A stretch of DNA of 54,876 nt from the IMG/VR virus record IMGVR_UViG_3300043015_002761, positions 1 to 54,876 of that record, one strand, 5' to 3'. The translations under genes and the position numbers were made by a program. Source of the stretch: a virus. Below are positions 43,959 to 52,929 of the stretch, one piece after another. Under the pieces are notes generated by a model, which had not been told where the DNA came from, did no database searches, and saw nothing but the letters and a program-made list of their open reading frames with translations. Positions within the stretch are counted from its first letter, which is position 1, and each line of letters opens with the position of its first letter.

Positions 43959-43974
43959 ATACTATCTTTTATTA

Positions 43975-43981
43975 ATAAATA
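43975..43981 (-). promoter_or_regulatory. TATTTAT candidate late promoter (124-aa gene)
   Basis: On the minus strand, gaTATTTATTAATAAAAGAT lies 16 nt before the ATG at 43958, right after the fibre-gene remnant. Confidence 0.55.
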
Positions 43982-43999
43982 TCTTAATAATAATTTAAA

Positions 44000-44115
44000 T
44001 TATACTATACCGTATTTAGCTTTTAAATAGGTTTCTGTAATTGTTTGTGCTGAAGGTGCTATTAGTCCATTATAAAATAGTACCTCACCAACATCTTTTG
44101 TAATAAAAAATATTA
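44000..44115 (-). pseudogene. Remnant of a LamG-type adhesin C-terminus
   Basis: Minus-strand codons ending at TAA (44000-44002) read ITKDVGEVLFYNGLIAPSAQ followed by TITETYLKAKYGIV. This matches the closing motif of LamG/ConA adhesins in this window, such as AEILFYNSPLTDDEQ...YLKDKF in the 280-residue protein. No start codon or remainder of the domain precedes it, and the frame is not that of the 468-residue adhesin just upstream. It looks like the stump of a deleted or replaced adhesin gene. Confidence 0.65.
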
Positions 44116-44150
44116 TATAAATATCACGAGTAGTTATTAAATAATTTTTA

Positions 44151-45557
44151 TTAGTGGCTAAATCTTATAACTGGTCTAGCAAATGTTCTAGCATCAACTG
44201 TTGTTGGGAATGACCCAGAGTTAGATGCGTATGCTGTATAATATTTACTTTCTGTGTTATAAACAAAATCTACATTATCAAACGCTGAACCAAATCCATC
44301 TCTATTTTCAATTATAACTATTAAGTTATCAACACCGTTGTAACAGAAATTAGTATCAAAAGTTAAACCTTTCCATAAAGCTCCATTTACAGTATATGTA
44401 CCATCATAAACTGTAGTTAAATCTGTAATTGTTAATTCAGATAACCCTATAGTTGGTGACGCATCATGACGGTCTTCAACAACATGACCAATTTTAATAG
44501 TTTGGTTTTGGAATATAGATGTATCCGAACCAATAGATATATAATACTCTAAACCAGTTATTTGTCTAGGAGAACCAATTTCTGAAGACTCATATATGGT
44601 AGCACTCCATGAAAAATCTTGTAAACCATTTATTGGTGCTAAGAATGAATCGGTACCACTAAACTCATTACCTATTGTTGTTGTACCACCATCTGTTGGT
44701 GTATCACAACCAGCTACATATTCACTTAATAGGTAATTCTGAACACTAGTTATCCCAGAATTACTAAGTGGTCCGTTGTATAATACAAAGCTACCAAAAT
44801 CAAGCGGTGATATTTGCGTACCTGTATAATTACCAGCAATAGTTAATGGGAATCCACCAGCTGGTGTATCCATACCATCACCAGCGGTACTAGTACCAAC
44901 TTTAGTGGTACCAGTCCATATATCAATAGTGTTACCACTTAACCTAATAGTTACTAAATTACAAGATGAATAATCATAAGGTATTTCTAATTCATGATAT
45001 CCACTAGGTGAGATTGTATCATCATCATATACAAACCTTAAATAATCAACACCTAAATCAGTCTGATAATCAACAGTCCAACCATCTGATTGACCACCAT
45101 TTATAAAATCATCACTACTTTGGACTATCACATCAGCAGAAGTAAAAGTGTCATTAGATTTAAAATACAAAAATATGGTCAATTCTGTGAGTGAATTAAA
45201 TGAACTATCATTGGCTATAGCCATATAATCTCCTTGATTATCATTAAATGAAATAATGTTCTTATTATTAAAACATGTACCACCTGTGATATAAGTCGGT
45301 CTATCACCAGCAACAGATTGAATTGCGTGATTATCGTAGGTTGTTCTATCATCCCACAAATAAACATCATCACCAGTTGTTGCACTAGTTATACCATTAT
45401 CTATGAATACTGTTGAACCAGAACAATTATCATCAGAATTTAACCACACAACTGCGTCATAACCATCAACAGTTAAATAACTACTAAGTGAACAACCAGA
45501 AGTTATTGGTGCGTTATAAAAACCTCTTCTATATACAAATGGTGTAAAAAATCCCAT
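44151..45557 (-). CDS. Two-domain ConA/LamG-like tail adhesin
   Basis: A 468-residue protein. Residues 1-40 (GFFTPFVYRRGFYNAPITSG) are the tail-docking part. The first domain (about 35-290) is a concanavalin-like sandwich: VVWLNSDDNCSG, YLWDDRTTYDNHAIQ, TCFNNKNIISFNDNQGDYMA, TIFLYFKSND, and the closing FGSFVLYNGPLSNSGITSVQ. A Thr/Gly linker leads to a second beta domain (about 300-468) with SIGSDTSIFQNQTIKIGHV and LWKGLTFDTNFCYNG. Both fit glycan-binding adhesins. It starts 3 nt after the GNTI-repeat protein and is followed by the adhesin remnant. Which receptor it recognises is unknown. Confidence 0.78.
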   Translation of the reverse strand: MGFFTPFVYRRGFYNAPITSGCSLSSYLTVDGYDAVVWLNSDDNCSGSTVFIDNGITSATTGDDVYLWDDRTTYDNHAIQSVAGDRPTYITGGTCFNNKNIISFNDNQGDYMAIANDSSFNSLTELTIFLYFKSNDTFTSADVIVQSSDDFINGGQSDGWTVDYQTDLGVDYLRFVYDDDTISPSGYHELEIPYDYSSCNLVTIRLSGNTIDIWTGTTKVGTSTAGDGMDTPAGGFPLTIAGNYTGTQISPLDFGSFVLYNGPLSNSGITSVQNYLLSEYVAGCDTPTDGGTTTIGNEFSGTDSFLAPINGLQDFSWSATIYESSEIGSPRQITGLEYYISIGSDTSIFQNQTIKIGHVVEDRHDASPTIGLSELTITDLTTVYDGTYTVNGALWKGLTFDTNFCYNGVDNLIVIIENRDGFGSAFDNVDFVYNTESKYYTAYASNSGSFPTTVDARTFARPVIRFSH

Positions 45558-45560
45558 ATC

Positions 45561-48500
45561 TTATTGAAAATCTTTAGCTATTAGACCATACAAACTTGTA
45601 CCGTCACAAATAAACGTTATTATATCAACTGAACCATTAGCTATTGTAAGTGTTGGTGCTGAACCAGCTTCCCACTTATATGTTGAATCCCATGTTATTG
45701 TATTTGAACCACCGTTTGATTGTTTAACTATCATGGTATATATAGCACCAGATTTCATGGTTGTAGTACCACCAGACACATTAGTATTACCACTAAGTGT
45801 AAGTATTTGTACGTTTGAATTATCCCAATCTGGCACAAAAGAAGTCCCACCTGTTAAATTATCATGTATTGGTGTATAAGCTTGTCCAGTTACTTCTAAA
45901 TTAGGTACATAAACAGTGTCTTCTGTTGTTCCAGTAACATCTTTACAACCAATAATATGTACATTGGATAAATCATCAATCGTATTACCACTACCACCTA
46001 TGATTGATGATATAATAGGTGTATTCCCAGGAACAAATCCACTAATAGTGTTTGAATGTCCACCACCGATGAATGAACCATCATTAAGACCAACAACTAA
46101 GTCAATACTATTATCTTTACCACCAGCAATAACACTATTCATTGGACCACCTTCTGCTTCCATATAATTGTTAGCACCACCTATAATAGCACACCTCTCA
46201 ACCCCATTATCCATCCTGTTACCAATACCACCTATAATGGAGTTACCTTCACCGTAACTATTACCTCCACTGGCATAACCTTGAATTGTATTCCCAGAAC
46301 CAGCAATAATACTTGAAAATTTTTGAGCACCGATAATAGTATTATCAAAACCACCAGTAATATTAGAACTAATTATAAAACCATTATTGGCGTTAATTGT
46401 GTTACCAGTACCACCAATAATTGAACTTCTAGGTGAACCACCACCACCAGAAATTAACATCGTGTTTTGATAACCACCACCAATGAATGTACCCTTTGAT
46501 AAAAATCCATTAATCTCGTTATTTTCACCACCAGCAATAACAGCATTCATTGGGGTACCTTCACCACTTATTTCATTGTTAGTACCAGCTATAATAGCAT
46601 TTCTCTCAATACCTACTGTTATTCTGTTTGAAACACCACCAATGATAGCATTATCTTTACCTCTTATATTACCACCCGAATAGTAACCATCAATTGTGTT
46701 ACCACTACCACCTAAGATTGACGAATTTTTTTGAGCTTGATTGATTTTGTTATTATCACCACCAATTATATTAGAATTGTAGACTAAATTGTCACCACTA
46801 CCACCGTTTAATGTGTTACTAAGACCGTTAAAAATACCACTCCTAACTGAAAATTGGATAATGTTCCCACTACCACCTATCACACTGTTATCGGTTGTAG
46901 TAATTGCACTAACTGATGAGTTATATTCACCAACAATCGTATTACCATCACCACCTAAGATAGATGAACTTTCACCAGCAACGATTAATTCATTATTTCT
47001 ACCACCAATAATTGAAGAGTTATTGATAAATTCATCGTCATCTCCACCACCTTGTATATTATTATTGTTACCACCTACGATAACACTTTTTACAATTTGG
47101 TTGGTGATTGTATTACCACTACCAGCAACAATAGTAGTACCAGTGGTACCAATAGCAATCCTATTATCTATACCACCTATTATAGATGTACTTTCACTAC
47201 CTTGAAGATTATTGTTAAAACCAGCAAATATACCAGATGTTTGTGATTTACCAACCCTATTACTACCACCACCAATAATAGATGAATAATCAGAATCACC
47301 AATTTCACCACCAACACCACCTATAATTGTGGAAAAATCAGAAACAGCAACAGTATTCCCACTACCACCTATTAAAGTAGAGTTATCACTACCTTCAATT
47401 AAGTTATTATCACCACCTATTATACCAGAACCAATTGATTGTAGACTACCTATCTCATTGTTTTGTCCACCAAGTATAAATGAATATATGTGTGCACTAG
47501 CATATATAGTGTTGTTAAAACCATTCAGTATTGTATTATATTTAGAACCATTACCTATTGTATTACCAGAACCAGCTATAATTGATGATAAATCTGAATT
47601 TTTACTAATACTATTTTTAAAACCACCTAAAATATGTGAGTTTGCTGTACCACCAGCTATTGTATTACCAGTACCACCTATTATAGATGAATTAGTTTGT
47701 AGATATAGTGAATCAGCAAATTCAAATTCAATATAATTACTTCTACCACCACCAATAAAGGAACCTTCATTTTCATTACCTAAATTAATACTAATGTTAT
47801 TAAATGCACCACCAGCAATTACACTATTAGTAATACCAGCTTTAGCTGCTATGGTATTACTAGTACCACCTATAATACCACTTCTTTGTACACCATTAAT
47901 CTCATTATCAATACCACCTAATATATGCCCATTAATTGAACCCCCTATAGTATTCCCAGTACCACCCATAATTGATGAATAATTAGAAAAATCAATAACC
48001 CCATCAACACCACCAATAATAACAGACTTAGTTACATCAACTAGTGTATTTCCAGTACCTCCAATAATAACCGAATCAACAGCGTCATTTAAAGTGTTAG
48101 TACCACCACCTAAGATAACAGAATTTTCACAAGAACCACCAATATTATTATTAAAAGCACTAAAAATAGATACATTTTTTGACCCTTTTGTTATATCATT
48201 ATCACTACCACCAATTATTGATGAATAATCACTTCTATCAATAGTGTTTCCAGAACCACCAATTATTGATGAATATTTAGCCTCAGTAGTCAAAAAACCA
48301 GACGTACCTACTAAATTATTATAACCACTAACTAATGAATAATCACCCTCTGAATCACTGGTACCACCATTAACGACCTTAATAGAACCAGTACCAGTTG
48401 AACCAGATGTCCAATAGTTATTTACACTAGAACCTGTCGGGGAAATACCACTAAGATTAAGTGATAAATCATTACCATTAATTTTTTTAAGTGTAACTAT

Positions 48501-48656
48501 ACTACCAACGGTTTGCGCTGTATAAATCGTTTCACCCTTAAGGTAAATAAAGTTATTATCAACATCAGCATGTGTTAACACTGAGTTTTTTGTTTGGTCA
48601 GTATACGGAATATTCCAACCAGTAAGTGTTCTAAGTATAAGTCTATTATTTGGCAT
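45561..48656 (-). CDS. Tail fibre of SSIIGGSGNTI-type repeats (beta-roll)
   Basis: A 1031-residue protein. Residues 1-70 are a tail-docking segment (VLTHADVDNNFIYLKGETIY). From ~105 to ~930 there are dozens of short repeats of the form SSIIGGxGNTI with variable spacers. The regular G-G-x-G-N-T pattern and alternating hydrophobics predict a long parallel beta-roll or beta-helix, in style like YadA-head or other left-handed rolls. The last ~100 residues (TYVPNLEVTGQAYTPIHDN onward) form a globular fibre tip common in phages. It has a TATTTAT element 17 nt upstream and is first of a two-gene unit. The shaft fold is inferred from repeats. The long repeat run would be prone to copy-number change. 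Confidence 0.8.
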   Translation of the reverse strand: MPNNRLILRTLTGWNIPYTDQTKNSVLTHADVDNNFIYLKGETIYTAQTVGSIVTLKKINGNDLSLNLSGISPTGSSVNNYWTSGSTGTGSIKVVNGGTSDSEGDYSLVSGYNNLVGTSGFLTTEAKYSSIIGGSGNTIDRSDYSSIIGGSDNDITKGSKNVSIFSAFNNNIGGSCENSVILGGGTNTLNDAVDSVIIGGTGNTLVDVTKSVIIGGVDGVIDFSNYSSIMGGTGNTIGGSINGHILGGIDNEINGVQRSGIIGGTSNTIAAKAGITNSVIAGGAFNNISINLGNENEGSFIGGGRSNYIEFEFADSLYLQTNSSIIGGTGNTIAGGTANSHILGGFKNSISKNSDLSSIIAGSGNTIGNGSKYNTILNGFNNTIYASAHIYSFILGGQNNEIGSLQSIGSGIIGGDNNLIEGSDNSTLIGGSGNTVAVSDFSTIIGGVGGEIGDSDYSSIIGGGSNRVGKSQTSGIFAGFNNNLQGSESTSIIGGIDNRIAIGTTGTTIVAGSGNTITNQIVKSVIVGGNNNNIQGGGDDDEFINNSSIIGGRNNELIVAGESSSILGGDGNTIVGEYNSSVSAITTTDNSVIGGSGNIIQFSVRSGIFNGLSNTLNGGSGDNLVYNSNIIGGDNNKINQAQKNSSILGGSGNTIDGYYSGGNIRGKDNAIIGGVSNRITVGIERNAIIAGTNNEISGEGTPMNAVIAGGENNEINGFLSKGTFIGGGYQNTMLISGGGGSPRSSIIGGTGNTINANNGFIISSNITGGFDNTIIGAQKFSSIIAGSGNTIQGYASGGNSYGEGNSIIGGIGNRMDNGVERCAIIGGANNYMEAEGGPMNSVIAGGKDNSIDLVVGLNDGSFIGGGHSNTISGFVPGNTPIISSIIGGSGNTIDDLSNVHIIGCKDVTGTTEDTVYVPNLEVTGQAYTPIHDNLTGGTSFVPDWDNSNVQILTLSGNTNVSGGTTTMKSGAIYTMIVKQSNGGSNTITWDSTYKWEAGSAPTLTIANGSVDIITFICDGTSLYGLIAKDFQ

Positions 48657-48673
48657 ATCTTTTTAGTTTATAT

Positions 48674-48680
48674 ATAAATA
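48674..48680 (-). promoter_or_regulatory. TATTTAT candidate late promoter (GNTI-repeat fibre unit)
   Basis: On the minus strand, aaTATTTATATATAAACTAA lies 17 nt before the ATG at 48656, in the gap after the 98-residue gene. Confidence 0.55.
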
Positions 48681-48698
48681 TTCTTTTAGTTTATTAAA

Positions 48699-48995
48699 CT
48701 ACATCCAAGGTAATTTATTATCAGTTATTCTATTATCTCTATCATTAACAAGAGTTTCTAATTTATCAGTAACTTCATTTTCTAATGATTGATAATCAAA
48801 TTTATCTTTAAACCAAATTAAGACTTGTTCCTCGGTTAAATCGTTAAATGGTATTATAACACCTGTAGGTTCATCTAGGGTAACTTCTTTTATTTTTCTA
48901 GATATGATTTCACCATCTGTTAACCTATATTCCCCAATAACACTAATTGCCACACCATCACTTAATCTATAGTTTATATCAATAATTTTCCACAT
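48699..48995 (-). CDS. Small fibre-associated protein (DUF7936-like)
   Basis: A 98-residue protein beginning MWKIIDINYRLSDGVAISV, with a two-strand meander (GEYRLTDGEIISRKIKEVTL), the motif IIPFNDLTEEQVLIWFKDKF and a charged tail. This WKI...DG...F..LTEEQVI.W pattern recurs in small phage proteins next to tail fibres (the DUF7936-type group, as I recall it). They are thought to assist fibres, but the biochemical role is not known. It is last in the unit headed by the 661-residue tailspike. Confidence 0.6.
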   Translation of the reverse strand: MWKIIDINYRLSDGVAISVIGEYRLTDGEIISRKIKEVTLDEPTGVIIPFNDLTEEQVLIWFKDKFDYQSLENEVTDKLETLVNDRDNRITDNKLPWM

Positions 48996-49010
48996 ATTAA
49001 TTTAATTTAA

Positions 49011-50651
49011 TTATAAAGCTGTAGTTATTAAATTACCAGCATTATCTACAGTTATTTTATATCTTGTACCATTTGGTGATGACATTATAATACCCTCACC
49101 ATCTACAACAGTTTCTAATTTAGGAACGTAAACCGTATCATCAGCAGTACCTGTTATATTCTGACCACCCAATACAACACTTCTATCACCACTTACTAAT
49201 GAATTTGTTGAATGTATAAACGATGCTACACCACTAGCAGTTGAAGAAACCCCACCAGCGTGAGAAGATGAACCTTCCGCATTAGTAAAATAATTTTGCG
49301 AATGTGAATAATTAGCTATTGCGTTTGTTACAAACCCCTCAGCGTGAGAACCTTGACCTTGAGCAACACTATTCCTACCTTCAGCATGAGCGCCATTAGG
49401 TGCGGATGCTGTTGTGTCATAACCTTCAGCATGTGAAGCCTCACCAGTAGCGTTTGTTCCATACCCTTCAGAATGTGAGAATCGACCACTAGCAGTTGTA
49501 AACTGACCCTCAGAATGAGAAGCTTCACCAGTAGCATCCGTGCTATACCCCTCAGCATGAGAAGCTTCACCATAAGCATTAGTATTTCTACCCTCAGCAT
49601 GTGAAATTATTCCACTAGCTACAGTTTGATAACCTTCAGCGTGTGAATTAACACCAATAGCTATTGACCTATCGCCTTCAGCGTGTGAATAATCACCAGT
49701 AGCTTTAGTGGCAGTACCCTCAGCATGTGAACCAACACCGTTAGCTAAAGTTTGAAACCCTTCAGCGTGTGAATAACTAGTGGTACCACTAGTTTCCGCC
49801 CCTTCAGCATGTGAATAATCACCAGTAGCTTTAGTATCACGACCTTCCGTATGTGAATAAACCCCACTAGCTAATGTTAAACCACCTTCAGCATGAGAAC
49901 CAACACCACTAGCTATTGACTTATCCCCCTCAGCATGTGAATACGTACCACTTGCTAAAGTTTGATAACCTTCAGCGTGTGAAGTATCACCAGTAGCAAT
50001 CGTTTGATACCCCTCAGCATGTGAACGTCTAACATCTATACCACAAGAAGTGATTTGTTGAAATATTATTTGTGTGTAACCAGTAGAACCAGTCCAACCA
50101 CCTTCAACTGTAAAAACTACGTAGTCACTACCATCTAATTCACTACCACCAACAGAATTAACATTAAATTCAATACTACCAACAGAACCACTAAAAGTAA
50201 CTAACCACTCATCCCCTTTTGTCTGATAACAATTTAATGTTTCCTCAAATTTACCTAACTCACTTTTAAAATCATAATTACCACTTATATATGGCCAAAG
50301 TTCACCTTTAAATTCACCAAATGTAATTCCAGACGTGATTATTGGTGAAATAACATCAGCAACATATACACCAGCTATTGTTCCCTGTCCTTCAGCATGT
50401 GAATACGAACCTAAAGATTGTGTATTAATCCCTTCAGCAACTGATAATGTACCAGTAGCGATATTTGAACTTTCTTTAAGTATAGCTGAATTAGAACCAG
50501 TACCACCAGTCCATGGTGATTTATCACCAACACCATTAGTGTCAATAATAACTTTACCGTTACTATCAACACCTAAAATACCAGATGATAAATTATTAAT
50601 ATTTAATGAATCAACTTTTAACGAACCTTTTATATTTTTTTCTAAACTCAT
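49011..50651 (-). CDS. SHAEG-repeat (YadA-head-like) tail fibre
   Basis: A 546-residue protein. After an N-terminal docking region (LKVDSLNINNLSSGILGVDS) come about 20 copies of a 14-residue repeat SHAEGxxTxAxGxx, interrupted once by a 110-residue insert (about residues 91-203) after the first copy. The repeat is the YadA/Hia head motif, a left-handed parallel beta-roll that trimerises. The C-terminal end (DDTVYVPKLETVVDGEG, then MSSPNGTRYKITVDNAGNL) is a fibre tip shared in style with the GNTI-repeat protein. In YadA this fold binds collagen and other surfaces. Here a receptor role is inferred. It is third in a four-gene unit and starts 1 nt after the 86-residue gene. Confidence 0.85.
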   Translation of the reverse strand: MSLEKNIKGSLKVDSLNINNLSSGILGVDSNGKVIIDTNGVGDKSPWTGGTGSNSAILKESSNIATGTLSVAEGINTQSLGSYSHAEGQGTIAGVYVADVISPIITSGITFGEFKGELWPYISGNYDFKSELGKFEETLNCYQTKGDEWLVTFSGSVGSIEFNVNSVGGSELDGSDYVVFTVEGGWTGSTGYTQIIFQQITSCGIDVRRSHAEGYQTIATGDTSHAEGYQTLASGTYSHAEGDKSIASGVGSHAEGGLTLASGVYSHTEGRDTKATGDYSHAEGAETSGTTSYSHAEGFQTLANGVGSHAEGTATKATGDYSHAEGDRSIAIGVNSHAEGYQTVASGIISHAEGRNTNAYGEASHAEGYSTDATGEASHSEGQFTTASGRFSHSEGYGTNATGEASHAEGYDTTASAPNGAHAEGRNSVAQGQGSHAEGFVTNAIANYSHSQNYFTNAEGSSSHAGGVSSTASGVASFIHSTNSLVSGDRSVVLGGQNITGTADDTVYVPKLETVVDGEGIIMSSPNGTRYKITVDNAGNLITTAL

Positions 50652-50652
50652 A

Positions 50653-50913
50653 TTATTTTAAATATTTTATAAAATTATCTTCTAAAAATAAATCACCTGG
50701 TAAAATATTATCGGTAATCATTTTAACATTATTTATATAGACATCATCAACATATAAGACTTCAAAATCTAAAAGAATATTTAAAACGTTACCATTAATA
50801 TCATAATTATTGGTACCATCAGTAAAATTAAATTTAATCTTTGATGTTGATAAATAATTTAACCCTTCTTCTTTAGAGTTAAATCTGATTAATATTATAA
50901 ATTTTTCTTCCAT
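50653..50913 (-). CDS. Small hypothetical protein in fibre unit
   Basis: An 86-residue protein, not recognised. Beginning MEEKFIILIRFNSKEEGLNY, it has alternating strands and a DDVYINNVKMITDNI segment, with no signal peptide or membrane stretch. It is wedged 2 nt from the 661-residue tailspike and 1 nt from the SHAEG fibre, so it is co-translated with them. A fibre-assembly or connector role is a guess from place. Confidence 0.6.
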   Translation of the reverse strand: MEEKFIILIRFNSKEEGLNYLSTSKIKFNFTDGTNNYDINGNVLNILLDFEVLYVDDVYINNVKMITDNILPGDLFLEDNFIKYLK

Positions 50914-50915
50914 TT

Positions 50916-52901
50916 TTAGTTAATTAAATTAGTTAATTTTGTTATTTCACCACTAAGCGTTGTTGCTGAATAATCAGTGTTAACAACGGTGTTAGAACTA
51001 ATAACATTTGATAATGTTGGGTAGTTTATCGATAACCCACTATTTGAATATATAGTAGAATTTAAAATCTGAAGTGTACCGAAATCTGTACTATTAGACA
51101 TTGTATCACCACTACCAGTGTTTATTATACTTGAATTATTTATTAACACATTTAAATATTGACCATCAGCAAATGTCCCAATATCATTTTTACCTTCAAT
51201 CTTAGTATTATCCAACCTAAATGTTGATGTTGTTGTATCAGTATGGTCTAACATTTTAAAATCTTCAGCTGTTGATGTTATGTGTGAATTATTGATGTTA
51301 ACAGTACCACCTAATTTAGGATGTGCTAAAAAATTATAATTACCATATATATTACCTTTAAATTCAATATTACTATTTATTCTATAACTTTGGAATAATA
51401 CATTTGTAGTATCAGCTGAACCTAAGAAATATATATCCCCTTCAATTTTAATATTATTGTTAGAAGAATTACCATTACCAAAAGGGTAATCAGTACAATA
51501 AACTATGCTTCTACCATTACCCCCAATAGTTTTAGTGTAAATATTACCTTTATAATTTATTTGAATATTTGGTCCAGTAACCTCAAATAGACGTTGGTCA
51601 CTATATGAATTATCACTATAATCTATTAAATCACCATTAATATTTAAAGTAAAGTTTGATAAGTTTCCTGGGTCAAATACATTAGTAATAATACCATTAC
51701 TAAATGATAATGAACTATAATCATAATAAATTTTGTCTATATTAAGGTTAACATTTTTATGTCTAAAATTTCTAAGTCTAAATAAAGGTTTAGTTAAATT
51801 TATACATTCATAACCATTAATATCTATTTTAGATGAATCTGAAAAAATATTTCTTAAATAAAAAGGATAACCTAAACCACCTAAAGTTATATAATTATAA
51901 TATCTTTTTCTAGAGTAAGAATTAAACTTAACAACAGAATCACTCCCAGCACCATAAATAAAATAAAAACTACCAGTAGCTGTTTGACCGCCTAAATACT
52001 GTAATTCTTCTTCTTCAGACTTAAGATTAACAACAATTTCACTGCCACTTATATTTGATTTGACAATGTTTATTACTTCGCAATGATTTGATGTTAACTT
52101 TTTAACTTCAGCATTAAAGGTATAACCACCATCTGTTCCTAAATCAGATAGAAGAAATCTATTGTGACCATTAGATGTATCTGCACCAACACAATTTTGT
52201 TCGTATTCTAAATAACCTAAAACGTTACATGTTTCACCACTAACACCGTTTGCATCAAATAAAGCCATTTTAGCGCCAGTAACTGTTTGGTTATACAATA
52301 CTATTTTAGTGTTAGGTGAAAAATAATAAGTAATACCATTTTTCCATAAATTTATCTCATCTAATCTACTATTCCATTGGTTACCTGTTGTATCTCTATT
52401 ATCATATGTTATTGTTTGTGGTAACACATAAATAAGGTCACCAGATGTAGATGCTGTTTTAGCTGCATATAACGTTTTAAATGGTTTATCTAACCTACCT
52501 TTTTGCCCTGTAGAATCATCACCATTCTCATCAACGAAAAGTGTGTTAGAAATTGTTACACCAGTAAAAAATCCACCAATTAACCTATCATTAGATAAAT
52601 TATCAGTTAAAGTTAATTCACCAGTATTTTCATTATAAGTACCACCTGTAACAAAAACCTCAGTACTCCCAGTATAAAAACCAGTAACTTCATATGTTGT
52701 TGAATCTGGATTTACGAATGTTAATACACCAGAACTATAACTAATAATGTCATTATAATTACTACCACTCAATACTTTAACCATATTGTCTAATAAATCA
52801 GAATGTGTTTCTGGTGTGATAGTGTTAGGTTTGTTTTTGGACCTAATTATATCGTTAATATCTATAAGTAATTCACTTGGTGTTGTTCCAGTTGCAGCCA
52901 T
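50916..52901 (-). CDS. Right-handed beta-helix tailspike-like protein
   Basis: A 661-residue protein. The first ~115 residues include a docking part (ELLIDINDIIRSKNKPNTIT) and one copy of the fibre beta repeat (FVTGGTYNENTGELTLTDN). A typical beta-helix entry motif follows, DENGDDSTGQKGRLDKPFKT then LYAAKTA, as in pectate-lyase-like phage tailspikes. Beyond it, short strands rich in Asn/Ser/Ile (VNINNSHITS, TFRLDNTKIEG, VLINNSSIINTG) suggest rungs of a helix. No catalytic acid pair can be assigned by eye, so depolymerase activity is possible but unproven. It heads a four-gene unit with TATTTAT 18 nt upstream. Confidence 0.78.
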   Translation of the reverse strand: MAATGTTPSELLIDINDIIRSKNKPNTITPETHSDLLDNMVKVLSGSNYNDIISYSSGVLTFVNPDSTTYEVTGFYTGSTEVFVTGGTYNENTGELTLTDNLSNDRLIGGFFTGVTISNTLFVDENGDDSTGQKGRLDKPFKTLYAAKTASTSGDLIYVLPQTITYDNRDTTGNQWNSRLDEINLWKNGITYYFSPNTKIVLYNQTVTGAKMALFDANGVSGETCNVLGYLEYEQNCVGADTSNGHNRFLLSDLGTDGGYTFNAEVKKLTSNHCEVINIVKSNISGSEIVVNLKSEEEELQYLGGQTATGSFYFIYGAGSDSVVKFNSYSRKRYYNYITLGGLGYPFYLRNIFSDSSKIDINGYECINLTKPLFRLRNFRHKNVNLNIDKIYYDYSSLSFSNGIITNVFDPGNLSNFTLNINGDLIDYSDNSYSDQRLFEVTGPNIQINYKGNIYTKTIGGNGRSIVYCTDYPFGNGNSSNNNIKIEGDIYFLGSADTTNVLFQSYRINSNIEFKGNIYGNYNFLAHPKLGGTVNINNSHITSTAEDFKMLDHTDTTTSTFRLDNTKIEGKNDIGTFADGQYLNVLINNSSIINTGSGDTMSNSTDFGTLQILNSTIYSNSGLSINYPTLSNVISSNTVVNTDYSATTLSGEITKLTNLIN

Positions 52902-52919
52902 AATTAAATAAGTTTATTT

Positions 52920-52926
52920 ATAAATA
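52920..52926 (-). promoter_or_regulatory. TATTTAT candidate late promoter (tailspike unit)
   Basis: On the minus strand, acTATTTATAAATAAACTTA lies 18 nt before the ATG at 52901. It serves a four-gene fibre unit. Confidence 0.55.
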
Positions 52927-52929
52927 GTT

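Noticed and set aside
45900-48300. Plus-strand open frames over the GNTI repeat gene (for example 46789-47205)
   Set aside because: They are antisense shadows of the repetitive minus-strand gene, with repetitive Pro/Leu/Ile composition and no start context.
49300-50030. Regular ~42-nt DNA repeats resembling a CRISPR array
   Set aside because: They are coding 14-residue SHAEG repeats in one long frame with no unique spacers between exact repeats and no cas genes.
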